DNA of 44,831 nucleotides, taken from the NCBI RefSeq assembly GCF_002000545.1, contig NZ_MLHL01000026.1, positions 1 to 44,831 on the forward strand, given 5' to 3'. The stretch is from Rodentibacter trehalosifermentans. GTDB lineage: Bacteria > Pseudomonadota > Gammaproteobacteria > Enterobacterales > Pasteurellaceae. Below, one piece after another: positions 17,436 to 26,630 of this stretch. Each line of letters opens with the position of its first letter. The first letter of the stretch is position 1. The translations under genes were made by a program, and so were the position numbers. The notes beneath the pieces are model-generated. The model saw only the letters and a program-made list of their open reading frames with translations. It did not search any database and was not told where the DNA came from.

Positions 17436-17461
17436 ACCGCACTTTAAGAGAAAAGTGCGGT
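17436..17461 (+). terminator. Inverted uptake-signal pair between tolQ and tolR
   Basis: ACCGCACTTT (17436-17445) and AAAGTGCGGT (17452-17461) form a perfect 10-bp stem with a 6-base loop, followed by CATTTTT. It sits inside the tol operon, so it may attenuate rather than stop transcription. Confidence 0.55.
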
Positions 17462-17489
17462 CATTTTTAGTGAAGTTTTAGAGGAAAAT

Positions 17490-17909
17490 ATGGCTCGTCG
17501 TTCACGCAAAGAAATTAAATCTGAAATTAATATTGTTCCATTTTTGGATGTATTACTTGTTCTTGTGCTGATATTTATGGCGACTGCGCCGATTATTAGT
17601 CAAAGCGTACAAGTGGAATTGCCGGATTCCGTGCAAAGTCAAAATGTCTCAAATGAAGATAAAACGCCCGTTATTTTGGAAGTTTCCGGTGTTGGGCAGT
17701 ATGCACTTTCTATTGGTGGGGAACGTCAGGAAGGCTTAACTGAAGAAATGGTGACGCAGTTATCAAAACAAGAATTTGATAAAGATAACAATACAATGTT
17801 TTTAGTGGGAGGGGCAAAAGAAGTGCCTTATGAAGAAGTCATTAAAGCATTAAATTTGCTTCATTTAGCCGGAGTTAAATCAGTAGGCTTAATGACAAAC
17901 CCAATTTAG
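17490..17909 (+). CDS. tolR: Tol-Pal protein TolR
   Basis: A 139-residue protein with one N-terminal membrane helix, INIVPFLDVLLVLVLIFMA (residues 13-31), carrying the conserved proton-binding aspartate of the ExbD/TolR family. The periplasmic domain follows (GQYALSIGGE, LVGGAKEVPYEEVIKALNLLHLAG). It works with TolQ. TTTAGAGGAAAAT precedes the ATG. tolA begins 15 bases downstream. Confidence 0.96.
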   Translation: MARRSRKEIKSEINIVPFLDVLLVLVLIFMATAPIISQSVQVELPDSVQSQNVSNEDKTPVILEVSGVGQYALSIGGERQEGLTEEMVTQLSKQEFDKDNNTMFLVGGAKEVPYEEVIKALNLLHLAGVKSVGLMTNPI

Positions 17910-17924
17910 TAGAGTAGGTAAAAC

Positions 17925-19034
17925 GTGCAGAATAATCGACAAAAAAAAGGAGCGAGTGCGTTTGTCATTTCGATTCTTATGCACCTTGCCTTGTTTGGGC
18001 TGTTAATTTGGAGCTCTTTATTTCAAACGGTTGAAATTATGGGCGGAGGCGAAGGAGAAGGCAATGCGATAGGTGCTGTGATGGTGGATACCGGCAATGC
18101 AGCACAAGAGTGGGGACGAATTCAGCAACAGAAAAAAGGGCAAGCGGATAAGCAGAAAAAGCCTGAATCTGTTGTGGAAGAAAAACCACCCGTTGAGGCT
18201 GAAGAGGTTAATCAACAAGAGATAGCCAAGCAGCAAGAACTCAAACGCCAGCAAGAAATCCAACGTCAAAAGGAGCTTGAGCGTCAGCAACAAGAGATCG
18301 AAAAACAAAAACAGCAGGAAATGGCCCGCCAGCAAGCTTTAGAGAAACAAAAAGCAGAAGAGGCAAAAGCCAAGCAAGCTGCTGAGGCGGCAAAATTAAA
18401 AGCAGAGGCTGAAGCAAAACGTTTAGCGGCAGTGGCAAAACAAGCAGAAGAAGAGGCGAAGGCGAAAGCCGCTGAGGCCGCGGAAAAAGCGAAAAAACAG
18501 GCCGAAGAAAAAGCAAAGGAAAAAGCGAAAGCTGAAGCTGAGGCCAAAGCGAAGGCGGCTGCAGAAGCTAAGGCGAAAGCTGAAGCGAAGGCGAAAGCAG
18601 AGGCAGAAGCAAAAGCGGCTGCAAGACGTAAAGCAGATCAAGCCGCTTTGGATGATTTTATGAATGGTGGCAATATCGGCGGTGGTAGCGCTCAGAAAGG
18701 GGGAAATGCCAATAAAGGCGGCTCTCAAGGAAGCGGTGCCGGATTAGGCGCCGGTGACGGTGGCAAAGTGGGTGATCAATATACTGGAGTGGTTAAGCGG
18801 GAAATCATGCGTCGTTTCTTGAAAGAACCTAGTTTAAACGGTAAAGTTTGCAAGACGAGAATTCAACTTGGTCGTGATGGCACAATTTTGAGTTATCAGA
18901 AAGAATCAGGGCCGGAAGATATTTGTACGGCGGCATTAGCTGCTATTGCAAGGACGAAGAAAGTGCCCGCTGCACCATCGGATGCTGTATACAATAGATA
19001 TAAATCAATGGGTATTGATTTTGCTCCGAAATAA
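17925..19034 (+). CDS. tolA: Cell envelope protein TolA
   Basis: A 369-residue protein starting at GTG 17925 (TAGGTAAAAC before it). Residues about 14-33 are a membrane helix ([19 protein letters not shown]). From 60 to 245 runs a long Lys/Glu/Ala/Gln-rich coiled coil with KAEAEAKA-type repeats that spans the periplasm. A glycine-rich linker (near 250-275) leads to the C-terminal globular domain ([40 protein letters not shown]) that contacts TolB and Pal. The low-complexity middle is normal and prone to length change. Confidence 0.96.
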   Translation: MQNNRQKKGASAFVISILMHLALFGLLIWSSLFQTVEIMGGGEGEGNAIGAVMVDTGNAAQEWGRIQQQKKGQADKQKKPESVVEEKPPVEAEEVNQQEIAKQQELKRQQEIQRQKELERQQQEIEKQKQQEMARQQALEKQKAEEAKAKQAAEAAKLKAEAEAKRLAAVAKQAEEEAKAKAAEAAEKAKKQAEEKAKEKAKAEAEAKAKAAAEAKAKAEAKAKAEAEAKAAARRKADQAALDDFMNGGNIGGGSAQKGGNANKGGSQGSGAGLGAGDGGKVGDQYTGVVKREIMRRFLKEPSLNGKVCKTRIQLGRDGTILSYQKESGPEDICTAALAAIARTKKVPAAPSDAVYNRYKSMGIDFAPK

Positions 19035-19077
19035 TGGTTTTTTAAGTGTGTTAATTAGTTTACTTATAGGTTACAAA

Positions 19078-20361
19078 ATGAAATTAATGAAAAAACTCAT
19101 AAGCGTATTTGCCATGGTTTTTGCTATTGCAGGTCATGCGGTAGCAGAAGATGAAGTACGCATTGTTATTGATGAAGGTGTTGACAGCGCTCGCCCTATT
19201 GCGGTTGTGCCATTTGCCGGTTCAGCACCGGAAGATATTGGTAAGATTGTTGCCGATGATTTACGCAATAGTGGAAAATTTAACCCTATTGCCGTGGCAC
19301 AAATGCCACAAAAACCGACCTCAGCCTCAGAAGTGAATCCTGAAGCTTGGACTGCATTAGGGATTGATGCGGTTGTGGTAGGTCAGGTAACGGCAACAGG
19401 AAGTGGATATAACATTTCTTATCAATTAGTTGATACGGTGGGCGCTTCGGGTACACCGGGTGCAGTGCTTGCGCAAAATAGCTATACGGTTACCAATAAA
19501 TGGTTACGCTATGGTGCACACACAGTGAGTGATGAAGTGTTTGAAAAATTAACCGGAATTATAGGGGCATTCAGAACCCGTATCGCTTATGTGGTACAAA
19601 AAAATGGGGGTTCACAGCCTTATGAGGTGCGTGTGGCAGACTATGATGGCTATAATCAATTTGTTGTGAATCGTAGTTCACAGCCTATTATGTCGCCAGC
19701 ATGGTCTCCGGACGGTAAACGTTTGGCCTATGTTTCTTTTGAAAATAAGAAGTCACAGTTAGTAGTACAAGATTTAGGATCCGGTGCCCGTAAAGTGGTT
19801 GCTTCATTTCCGGGGCATAATGGTGCCCCGGCATTTTCGCCGGATGGCTCCCGTTTAGCTTTTGCTTCATCACAAGATGGCACATTAAATATTTATGTGA
19901 TGAGTGCAAATGGCGGTACGCCAACACAATTAACGCGTGGTGCGGGTAATAATACCGAACCTTCATGGTCGCCGGATGGCAGTGCTATTTTATTTACTTC
20001 AGACAGAAGTGGTTCACCTCAGGTCTATCGTATGAGTGCCAATGGTGGTGGCGCAACGCCTGTCGGAGGTAGAGGAAGTGCACAAATCAGTGGTGATGGT
20101 AAAACCCTTGTTATGATCAATGGTAACAATAATGTTGTTAAACAAGATCTGACGACGGGGGCTTCTGAAGTATTAAGTACCTCTTTCCTCGGAGAAAGCC
20201 CGAGTATTTCCCCGAACGGTATTATGATTATTTATAGTTCTACCCAAGGGTTAGGAAAGGTGCTACAATTGGTTTCTGCAGATGGTCGCTTTAAAGCGAG
20301 TCTTCCAGGAAGTAATGGCCAAGTGAAATTTCCTGCTTGGTCGCCATACTTAACTAAATAA
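19078..20361 (+). CDS. tolB: Tol-Pal periplasmic beta-propeller TolB
   Basis: A 427-residue periplasmic protein (E. coli 430). ATG 19078 is chosen because it gives a proper signal peptide ([23 protein letters not shown], cut before EDEV); the longer in-frame reading from 18946 overlaps tolA and lacks one. An N-terminal domain is followed by a beta-propeller with repeated SPDG motifs: [42 protein letters not shown]. TolB binds Pal and TolA. It lies 43 bases after tolA. Confidence 0.96.
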   Translation: MKLMKKLISVFAMVFAIAGHAVAEDEVRIVIDEGVDSARPIAVVPFAGSAPEDIGKIVADDLRNSGKFNPIAVAQMPQKPTSASEVNPEAWTALGIDAVVVGQVTATGSGYNISYQLVDTVGASGTPGAVLAQNSYTVTNKWLRYGAHTVSDEVFEKLTGIIGAFRTRIAYVVQKNGGSQPYEVRVADYDGYNQFVVNRSSQPIMSPAWSPDGKRLAYVSFENKKSQLVVQDLGSGARKVVASFPGHNGAPAFSPDGSRLAFASSQDGTLNIYVMSANGGTPTQLTRGAGNNTEPSWSPDGSAILFTSDRSGSPQVYRMSANGGGATPVGGRGSAQISGDGKTLVMINGNNNVVKQDLTTGASEVLSTSFLGESPSISPNGIMIIYSSTQGLGKVLQLVSADGRFKASLPGSNGQVKFPAWSPYLTK

Positions 20362-20383
20362 AAATGTAATTAGGAGAAATCTA

Positions 20384-20851
20384 ATGAGCAAATTTGTTAA
20401 ATCATTATTAGTTGCAGCCTCTGTTGCGGCATTAGCAGCTTGTAGCTCTTCCAGCAATGATGCGGCAGGCAACGGTGCAAACAATGGTCAAACTTTTGGT
20501 GGTTATTCTGTTGAAGATCTTCAACAACGTTATAACACCGTTTATTTCGGTTTTGACAAATACAATATCGAAGGTGAATACGTTCAAATCTTAGATGCGC
20601 ATGCCGCATACTTAAATGCAATGCCATCATCAAAAGTGGTTGTTGAAGGTAACACTGACGAACGTGGTACACCGGAATATAACATCGCTTTAGGTCAACG
20701 CCGTGCTGATGCTGTTAAATCTTTCTTAGCGGGTAAAGGCGTAGAAGGTAGCAAAGTTTCAACCGTTTCTTATGGTGAAGAAAAACCGGCTGTTTTAGGT
20801 CATGATGAGGCAGCATACTCTAAAAACCGTCGTGCTGTGTTAGCCTACTAA
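20384..20851 (+). CDS. pal: Peptidoglycan-associated lipoprotein Pal (P6)
   Basis: A 155-residue outer-membrane lipoprotein. The signal peptide ends in the lipobox LAALAAC, with Cys20 as the lipid anchor, followed by SSSSNDAAG. The OmpA-type peptidoglycan-binding domain covers residues about 50-155: [29 protein letters not shown] and [14 protein letters not shown]. In Haemophilus it is the P6 antigen. AATTAGGAGAAA precedes the start, and a strong terminator ends the operon at 20872. Confidence 0.97.
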   Translation: MSKFVKSLLVAASVAALAACSSSSNDAAGNGANNGQTFGGYSVEDLQQRYNTVYFGFDKYNIEGEYVQILDAHAAYLNAMPSSKVVVEGNTDERGTPEYNIALGQRRADAVKSFLAGKGVEGSKVSTVSYGEEKPAVLGHDEAAYSKNRRAVLAY

Positions 20852-20871
20852 TTTTTAGAGATATCATTTAG

Positions 20872-20908
20872 AAAAGGCAGAGAGTCATTCTCTGCCTTTT
20901 AATTTTTT
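20872..20908 (+). terminator. Terminator of the tol-pal operon
   Basis: AAAAGGCAGAGA (20872-20883) pairs with TCTCTGCCTTTT (20889-20900), with a T-rich run after it. Confidence 0.9.
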
Positions 20909-20970
20909 CTATTACTTGATCTAAATTGTTGATTATTCACTCAACTAACAAAATAAATCAAAAAATTTCC

Positions 20971-20998
20971 TTGCGTTACTAAATAAAATCAGTAGTAT
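20971..20998 (+). promoter_or_regulatory. Candidate promoter of tRNA-Lys
   Basis: TTGCGT (20971-20976) and TAGTAT (20993-20998) are 16 bases apart, 23 bases before the tRNA. Confidence 0.45.
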
Positions 20999-21021
20999 AG
21001 GCGAAGCTTTTTTAGCGATAT

Positions 21022-21097
21022 GGGTCGTTAGCTCAGTCGGTAGAGCAGCGGACTTTTAATCCGTTGGTCGAAGGTTCGAATCCTTCACGACCCACCA
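21022..21097 (+). tRNA. tRNA-Lys (TTT)
   Basis: A 76-base tRNA with encoded CCA. The acceptor stem GGGTCGT pairs with ACGACCC, the D arm TTAGCTCAGTCGGTAGAGC is typical, the anticodon loop is CTTTTAA with anticodon TTT, and the T arm holds GGTTCGAATCC. The same sequence occurs inverted at 43138-43213. Confidence 0.97.
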
Positions 21098-21272
21098 AAT
21101 ATTCCAAACATACCTTTTCTTCGTTCATTCTTTAAATAAACTTTGAGTTTTCTCTGTTTAGTACCTCATGATTGATAAGTTATTTTTATCACTAAAATAA
21201 GAAAATTCCTGACTTAATTTCAAGGTTATTATGATAAAATAGTCGCAAGTTTTAATCAGAGAATAGCCTGCG

Positions 21273-21992
21273 ATGTTAGATCATATTCGAATCGTCCTTG
21301 TTGAAACTTCACATAGTGGCAATATCGGTTCCTCCGCAAGGGCGATGAAAACAATGGGGCTTTCCCAACTCTACCTTGTTTCGCCAAAATCTGTTGATGA
21401 ACAAGCTATTGCACTTGCTGCGGGAGCTGATGATATTGTTAAAAATGCCAATATTGTGTCGACTTTTGATGAAGCAATCGCTGATTGTTCTTTAGTGATA
21501 GGAACAAGTGCACGTTTACGCCATCTACAGAGTACATTGATTGAACCAAGAGAATGTGCAGAAAAAGTTGCACAGCATCGGGGAAATGTAGCTATTGTTT
21601 TTGGGCGAGAGCGAGTGGGTTTGCATAACGATGAATTGCTTAAATGCCATTATCATCTGACAATTCCGGCAAATTCCGATTATTCATCATTAAATCTGGC
21701 TATGGCGGTTCAACTTGTCTGCTATGAATTACGTATGGCCCACTTAGTGGAACAACGGCATTTTGATATCACACCTGATAACCAATATGCAACGGCAAGG
21801 GATATGGAATACTTTTTCAATCATACCGAACGACTATATCAATCTTTAGGATTTATTCAAAATCAAAGCGTGATGCAAAAGTTAAGACGGTTATATAATC
21901 GTATCAACGTAGAGCAGAATGAATTAAATATTTTACGTGGTATGCTAAGTGCGGTTGAAAAACGGTTAAATTTGCCTAAAAGAGATAGTTGA
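21273..21992 (+). CDS. trmJ: tRNA 2'-O-methyltransferase TrmJ
   Basis: A 239-residue SPOUT-class methyltransferase modifying the ribose of position 32 in tRNAs. Motifs: IRIVLVETSHSGNIGSSARAMKTMG at the N-terminus, VIGTSAR near 76, IVFGRERVGLHNDEL near 109-123 and PANSDYSSLNLAMAVQLVCYELR near 133-155, which form the knotted cofactor site. trmJ next to iscR is a conserved gamma-proteobacterial pair. The IscR binding site overlaps its stop codon. Confidence 0.93.
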   Translation: MLDHIRIVLVETSHSGNIGSSARAMKTMGLSQLYLVSPKSVDEQAIALAAGADDIVKNANIVSTFDEAIADCSLVIGTSARLRHLQSTLIEPRECAEKVAQHRGNVAIVFGRERVGLHNDELLKCHYHLTIPANSDYSSLNLAMAVQLVCYELRMAHLVEQRHFDITPDNQYATARDMEYFFNHTERLYQSLGFIQNQSVMQKLRRLYNRINVEQNELNILRGMLSAVEKRLNLPKRDS

Positions 21993-22009
21993 TTGTTTTA
22001 GTCGGATAT
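21985..22009. promoter_or_regulatory. Type 1 IscR binding site before iscR
   Basis: The 25 bases match the type 1 IscR consensus at 23 positions. Left half ATAGTTGATTGTTT and right half TAGTCGGATAT fit ATASYYGACTRWWW and YAGTCRRSTAT with one mismatch each. It spans the trmJ stop codon and ends 34 bases before iscR. This predicts [2Fe-2S]-IscR autorepression of the isc operon. Confidence 0.8.
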
Positions 22010-22043
22010 GTAAAGATTAGCACAATTTTTTTAAGGAAACTTT

Positions 22044-22493
22044 ATGAAACTTACTTCAAAAGGACGTTATGCCGTGACGGCAGTGTTGGATATCGCATTA
22101 AATTCCGGTACGGGTCCAGTGAACCTTGCCGATATTTCTGAACGTCAAAATATTTCATTATCTTATTTAGAGCAACTTTTTGCTAAATTACGTCGTGGTG
22201 GGTTGGTAAAGAGCGTTCGTGGACCGGGGGGCGGTTACCGGCTTGGTTTACCAAGCGAACAAATTTCTGTTGGGATGATTATTTCTGCGGTGAATGAAAA
22301 TATTCACGTAACAAAGTGTTTGGGGCGGGGAAATTGTCAACAAGGTACAGAATGTTTAACCCATACTCTTTGGGAAGAATTAAGCAATCGTATTGAAAGC
22401 TTTTTAAATGAGATTACCTTAGCAGAACTTGTAAATAAACATGTCAAATCCCAGTCTCATCATATTGAAAATTTAATATTGGTAAATCAATAA
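22044..22493 (+). CDS. iscR: Iron-sulfur cluster regulator IscR
   Basis: A 149-residue Rrf2-family repressor. The N-terminal HTH is [18 protein letters not shown]...[28 protein letters not shown]. Cluster ligands are present as C92, C98 and C104 with H107 in [18 protein letters not shown]. It senses [2Fe-2S] supply and represses isc when clusters are plentiful. TTTTTTAAGGAAAC precedes the start. Confidence 0.96.
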   Translation: MKLTSKGRYAVTAVLDIALNSGTGPVNLADISERQNISLSYLEQLFAKLRRGGLVKSVRGPGGGYRLGLPSEQISVGMIISAVNENIHVTKCLGRGNCQQGTECLTHTLWEELSNRIESFLNEITLAELVNKHVKSQSHHIENLILVNQ

Positions 22494-22552
22494 AGGAAAG
22501 TCGCCGCCCCTTAAAGTGCGGTCAATTTTAGCGTGATTTTTTAGGAGTGAAA

Positions 22553-23767
22553 ATGAAATTACCTATTTACTTAGATTATGCCGCGACCTGTCCGGTTGAT
22601 GAGCGAGTGGCTAAAAAAATGATGGAATTTTTAACCATCGAGGGCACCTTCGGAAACCCGGCCTCACGCTCGCATAAATTTGGTTGGCAAGCAGAAGAAG
22701 CGGTAGATATTGCTCGTAATCAAATTGCTGATTTAATTGGTGCAGATTCTCGCGAGATTGTGTTTACATCCGGTGCAACGGAAGCGGATAACTTGGCAAT
22801 TAAAGGTGTTGCGCATTTTTATCAAACCAAGGGGAAACATATCATTACTTGCAAAACCGAGCATAAAGCCGTATTGGATACTTGCCGCCAATTAGAGCGT
22901 GAAGGTTTTGAAGTCACTTATTTATCACCGGAATCTGATGGTTTAATTGATTTAGAAAAATTCAAAGCAGCACTTCGTCCTGATACGATCTTGGTTTCCA
23001 TCATGCACGCAAATAACGAAATTGGTGTGATTCAAGATATTAAAGCCATTGGTGAACTTTGCCGTGCAAATAAAACCCTTTTCCATGTTGATGCAACACA
23101 AAGTGTAGGAAAACTGCCGATTAATCTTGCCGAATTACCGGTAGATTTAATGTCTATGTCCAGCCATAAACTTTATGGACCAAAAGGTATCGGTGCTTTG
23201 TATGTTCGTCGCAAACCTCGTGTCCGTTTAGAGGCGATTATCCACGGTGGCGGTCATGAACGTGGTATGCGTTCCGGGACTTTACCGGTTCACCAAATTG
23301 TGGGTATGGGCGAAGCTTATCGTATTGCAAAAGAAGAAATGGCAACAGAAATGCCTCGTTTGAAAGCACTTCGTGATCGTTTATATAACGGCTTGAAAAA
23401 TATTGAAGAAACCTATGTCAATGGTTCGATGACACATCGTCTTGATAATAACTTAAACATTAGTTTTAACTATGTTGAAGGGGAGTCATTGATGATGGCA
23501 TTGCGTGATATCGCGGTTTCATCCGGTTCTGCTTGTACCTCTGCAAGTCTTGAACCTTCTTATGTGTTAAGAGCATTGGGGCTTAATGATGAACTGGCAC
23601 ACAGCTCAATTCGCTTTACCTTAGGTCGCTATACCACGGAAGAAGAAATTGATTACACCGTGAATTTAGTCAAAAATGCGGTTAAAAAATTACGCGAACT
23701 CTCCCCATTATGGGATATGTTTAAAGAAGGTATCGATCTTAATACGATTGAGTGGTCTGCCCATTAA
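22553..23767 (+). CDS. iscS: Cysteine desulfurase IscS
   Basis: A 404-residue pyridoxal-phosphate enzyme that takes sulfur from cysteine for cluster and tRNA thiolation. ATG 22553 gives [12 protein letters not shown], the standard opening; AGGAG (22543-22547) fits it better than the GTG two codons earlier. The cofactor lysine is in [14 protein letters not shown] (near 206), and the catalytic cysteine in [21 protein letters not shown] (near 328). Fully intact. An uptake signal lies in the gap after iscR. Confidence 0.97.
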   Translation: MKLPIYLDYAATCPVDERVAKKMMEFLTIEGTFGNPASRSHKFGWQAEEAVDIARNQIADLIGADSREIVFTSGATEADNLAIKGVAHFYQTKGKHIITCKTEHKAVLDTCRQLEREGFEVTYLSPESDGLIDLEKFKAALRPDTILVSIMHANNEIGVIQDIKAIGELCRANKTLFHVDATQSVGKLPINLAELPVDLMSMSSHKLYGPKGIGALYVRRKPRVRLEAIIHGGGHERGMRSGTLPVHQIVGMGEAYRIAKEEMATEMPRLKALRDRLYNGLKNIEETYVNGSMTHRLDNNLNISFNYVEGESLMMALRDIAVSSGSACTSASLEPSYVLRALGLNDELAHSSIRFTLGRYTTEEEIDYTVNLVKNAVKKLRELSPLWDMFKEGIDLNTIEWSAH

Positions 23768-23831
23768 TCTTTCATCAACTTCTCAAATTGATGGAAAAGT
23801 CTTTATCAGAATTTAAAAAAGGAAAGTTAAA

Positions 23832-24215
23832 ATGGCTTATAGCGAAAAAGTAATCGACCATTATGAAAATCCACGCAATGTGGGTTCAATGGATAAAAAA
23901 GACAGTTCCGTAGGTACCGGAATGGTCGGGGCTCCGGCTTGTGGTGATGTTATGCAGTTACAAATTAAAGTCAATGACAACGGCATTATTGAAGATGCAA
24001 AATTCAAAACCTATGGTTGTGGTTCTGCGATTGCATCAAGCTCATTGATTACCGAATGGGTTAAAGGCAAATCTTTAGAAGAAGCAGGGGCGATTAAAAA
24101 CAGCCAAATTGCGGAAGAATTAGAGTTGCCGCCGGTGAAGGTTCACTGTTCGATTTTAGCCGAGGATGCGATAAAAGCAGCGATTGCCGATTATAAAGCA
24201 AAACAAGGTGAATAA
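23832..24215 (+). CDS. iscU: Iron-sulfur scaffold protein IscU
   Basis: A 127-residue scaffold. Cluster cysteines are in GAPACGDVMQL, YGCGSAIASSS and VHCSILAEDA (near 37, 63 and 106), and LPPVK, the HscA recognition motif, is at residues 99-103. IscU accepts sulfur from IscS and hands clusters on with HscA/HscB help. AAAGGAAAG precedes the ATG. Confidence 0.97.
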   Translation: MAYSEKVIDHYENPRNVGSMDKKDSSVGTGMVGAPACGDVMQLQIKVNDNGIIEDAKFKTYGCGSAIASSSLITEWVKGKSLEEAGAIKNSQIAEELELPPVKVHCSILAEDAIKAAIADYKAKQGE

Positions 24216-24218
24216 ATA

Positions 24219-24248
24219 AAAAGTGCGGTTGTTTTCGACCGCACTTTT
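24219..24248 (+). terminator. Inverted uptake-signal pair between iscU and iscA
   Basis: AAAAGTGCGGT (24219-24229) and ACCGCACTTTT (24238-24248) form an 11-bp stem with an 8-base loop. Being inside the operon, it may act as a partial attenuator that sets lower iscA-hscBA-fdx levels. Confidence 0.55.
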
Positions 24249-24268
24249 ACTGATTTCTTGGGGGAAGA

Positions 24269-24592
24269 ATGAGCATTACATTAACAGAAAAAGCGGCTCA
24301 ACGTGTTAAAGCTTTTTTAGATAACCGTGGAAAAGGCATTGGATTGCGTTTAGGTGTCAAAACATCGGGCTGTTCCGGATTGGCTTATGTTCTAGAATTT
24401 GTGGATGTGTTAAACGAGGAAGATCAGGTCTTTGAACAACACGGCGTGAATGTGATTGTCGATCCGAAAAGCTTGGTCTATCTCAACGGCATTGAATTGG
24501 ACTATGTCAAAGAAGGGCTGAACGAAGGCTTTAAATATAACAATCCAAATGTAAAAGAATCCTGTGGTTGCGGTGAAAGTTTCCACGTTTAA
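24269..24592 (+). CDS. iscA: A-type iron-sulfur carrier IscA
   Basis: A 107-residue carrier of the HesB/IscA family. The three cysteines fit the pattern: SGCSGLAYV near residue 35 and ESCGCGESF near 99 and 101. It receives and transfers clusters. GGGGGAAG precedes the ATG. Confidence 0.96.
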   Translation: MSITLTEKAAQRVKAFLDNRGKGIGLRLGVKTSGCSGLAYVLEFVDVLNEEDQVFEQHGVNVIVDPKSLVYLNGIELDYVKEGLNEGFKYNNPNVKESCGCGESFHV

Positions 24593-24609
24593 TATCGAGC
24601 TAAAAGAGT

Positions 24610-25131
24610 ATGTTAAATCCCTTTGAAATTTTTGGTTTACCTGTTGATTTCCAGTTGGATAGCCAAGCATTAAATGCCCGTTATCTGGAATTACAAAAAG
24701 CACTTCATCCTGATAATTTTGTATCTGCCAGTGCGCTAGAGCAGAGAATGGCGATGCAGAAATCAACAGAAGTGAATGATGCTTTAAAAACGTTAAAAGA
24801 TCCGATTCTTCGAGCAGAAGCCATTGTTGCACTTAATCTGTGTGAACAACAAGATATTGAACAAAAGAGCACGCAAGATGTGGCGTTTTTAATGCAGCAG
24901 TTACAATGGCGTGAAGAGCTTGAAACAATTGAACTGGAAAAAAATGAAGTCGCATTGTCTATATTTGAGCAAAATGTCTGTAAAGTTAAAGTAGAAATGC
25001 TAAAAGAGTTACAAACTTATTTAAGTAATAATGAATGGGATAACGCATTATCCCTAACAAATAAATTACGTTTTATTCAAAAATTGATTTCTGAAATAGA
25101 AAAAACGGAAGAGCAATTGTTGGAGGTATAG
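24610..25131 (+). CDS. hscB: J-domain co-chaperone HscB
   Basis: A 173-residue J-type co-chaperone. The J domain (residues 2-75) begins NPFEIFGLPVDFQLD and has the HPD motif in KALHPDNFV near 33-37. The C-terminal helical part binds IscU. It stimulates HscA ATPase to release clusters from IscU. It is normally followed by hscA, but here two other genes intervene, the first starting 2 bases after its stop. Confidence 0.95.
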   Translation: MLNPFEIFGLPVDFQLDSQALNARYLELQKALHPDNFVSASALEQRMAMQKSTEVNDALKTLKDPILRAEAIVALNLCEQQDIEQKSTQDVAFLMQQLQWREELETIELEKNEVALSIFEQNVCKVKVEMLKELQTYLSNNEWDNALSLTNKLRFIQKLISEIEKTEEQLLEV

Positions 25132-25133
25132 TT

Positions 25134-25940
25134 ATGGTGGATAAAAACACAATTGTTTTTGCAGCAGATAGTCGTTTTTCTGAACAATTAATGACTGCGA
25201 TAAAATCAATTTGTTACCACAATAAAGATATACGTTTTTTTATTTTAAATAGAGAACTTTCGAGTGAGTGGTTTAGTCATATTCGTGCTTTTTTAGAGAA
25301 AATAAATTGTGAAATTTTTGATATAAAAATAGAATATAATGAATTAAAGAAATATTCGACTTTACCACATATATCCTCAGACTCCACCTATTTTAGATAC
25401 TTCATTCCTGAATTTATTGATAGTGATAGAGTGCTTTACTTAGATTGTGATGTAATTGTTAATGGGTCATTAAACTCGATGTTTGAAATTGAACTAGGCG
25501 GCTATTTTTTAGCAGCCAGTTTAGATAATTTAGCTCATGATTTCCACAATCAGGATAATGCTTTTAACGCTGGAGTATTAATCATTAATAATCAATTGTG
25601 GAAAAAGTATGATACCCATCAGGAGCTCCTTAGGTTAACAGAACAATATGGTCATAAAATATCTGATAGTGATCAGGGAATTTTAAATTTATTATTTGAA
25701 GGTAAATGGGTGAAATTAACGCATAATGCTAATTATTTAGTTGGTGCTGAGTATATTTATATTAAAAATAATTTAACACAATTGATTCTTCGTCCGGAAA
25801 ATGAGTTACCACTAATACTTCATTTTAATACCGAATTTAAGCCTTGGTTACCAATATATGATTTGCCTTTTAGGGATATTTATTGGTTTTATTATTCATT
25901 GCCTTGGCAAGATATTATTACTAAGCATCAAGAGGGATAA
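25134..25940 (+). CDS. GT8-family glycosyltransferase
   Basis: A 268-residue glycosyltransferase of the LgtC-like GT8 family. An N-terminal NTIVFAADSRFSEQLMTAIKSI start, the metal/nucleotide motif LYLDCDVIVNG (DxD near residue 104), FNAGVLIINNQLW near 143 and a SDSDQGILN near 178 are typical. Such enzymes add galactose or glucose to lipooligosaccharide. It is much AT-richer than its neighbours and splits hscB from hscA, indicating acquisition by transfer. It starts 2 bases after hscB behind GGAGG. No repeat tract suggesting phase variation is seen in it. Acceptor and sugar cannot be read from sequence. Confidence 0.85.
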   Translation: MVDKNTIVFAADSRFSEQLMTAIKSICYHNKDIRFFILNRELSSEWFSHIRAFLEKINCEIFDIKIEYNELKKYSTLPHISSDSTYFRYFIPEFIDSDRVLYLDCDVIVNGSLNSMFEIELGGYFLAASLDNLAHDFHNQDNAFNAGVLIINNQLWKKYDTHQELLRLTEQYGHKISDSDQGILNLLFEGKWVKLTHNANYLVGAEYIYIKNNLTQLILRPENELPLILHFNTEFKPWLPIYDLPFRDIYWFYYSLPWQDIITKHQEG

Positions 25941-25955
25941 GTAAAAGGAAATAAA

Positions 25956-26606
25956 ATGAAATCTCTCAATGAACTAATAGATAAAGAAAAGACAACGTGG
26001 AATATGATTCAAAGCTGGTTTAAGCAGGTCAATAACAACTTTGAAGTGTTGCCAAAGGAGGTGGAAGCCGCGAATAGCGAATTGTTGGGAATGCAGCTTT
26101 CAACCAAAACTCCTTTAGGGGCGATTATTTATGAAACCGGTGGTCTCTTAATTGACGGTGGTTGGTTGCGTATTTTAGGTTCGGGGCACGAAAAATTGCC
26201 CCGTGTTTTTTTTACTTGGAATTTGGGTAAGACCTTTGAAGGTATGGGGGAACGTCCGCTTTATTTATTGATTGCAGATGATATTGTAGGCGGTTATTTT
26301 GCGGTAAATGGTGGTGGTTTAGGAGAAAAAATCGGGATAGTTTATTACTATCATCCAAAAAAGCGAAAATGGGAAAGTATCGGACTAAATTATTCGCAAT
26401 TTCTAGGTTGGGCACTTACAGCCGATATAGCGAGCTTTTATTATGATTTACGAAAAGAAAATTGGCAGCTCCTATTGGAACAAGTAAACGGTAACCAAAT
26501 TATTAATTTAGAAACGTTGCAAACTCAGCCCATTGCTCGTCATTATCAGGATCTATTTACAGAGGAAGAAGATGATAAACACTGTTTCGGTTACCCGGTT
26601 AATTAA
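25956..26606 (+). CDS. DUF2625-family protein
   Basis: A 216-residue soluble protein of the DUF2625 family. Typical stretches are LNELIDKEKTTWNMIQSW, GAIIYETGGLLIDGGWLRILGSG near 76-98, and ADDIVGGYFAVNGGGLGEKIGIVYYY near 130-155. The family has no established function. It follows the glycosyltransferase by 15 bases behind AAAAGGAA and lies 24 bases before hscA, so it is read with the isc genes. Confidence 0.8.
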   Translation: MKSLNELIDKEKTTWNMIQSWFKQVNNNFEVLPKEVEAANSELLGMQLSTKTPLGAIIYETGGLLIDGGWLRILGSGHEKLPRVFFTWNLGKTFEGMGERPLYLLIADDIVGGYFAVNGGGLGEKIGIVYYYHPKKRKWESIGLNYSQFLGWALTADIASFYYDLRKENWQLLLEQVNGNQIINLETLQTQPIARHYQDLFTEEEDDKHCFGYPVN

Positions 26607-26630
26607 TTTGATAAATTGATAGAGAAAAAA

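Noticed and set aside
18200-18660. Repetitive DNA that might be a repeat array
   Set aside because: It encodes the TolA helical linker; its low complexity is normal for the family and it is not a CRISPR or slippage tract.
18018-18728. Several minus-strand readings rich in Leu, Phe and Ser
   Set aside because: They are antisense shadows of the Ala/Lys/Glu-rich TolA coiled coil, not genes.
18946-19077. Longer start for tolB
   Set aside because: It overlaps the tolA end and removes the signal peptide from the N-terminus; ATG 19078 is better.
25134-25200. Phase variation of the GT8 gene, as in some Haemophilus lgtC loci
   Set aside because: No tetranucleotide or other simple repeat is present at its 5' end.
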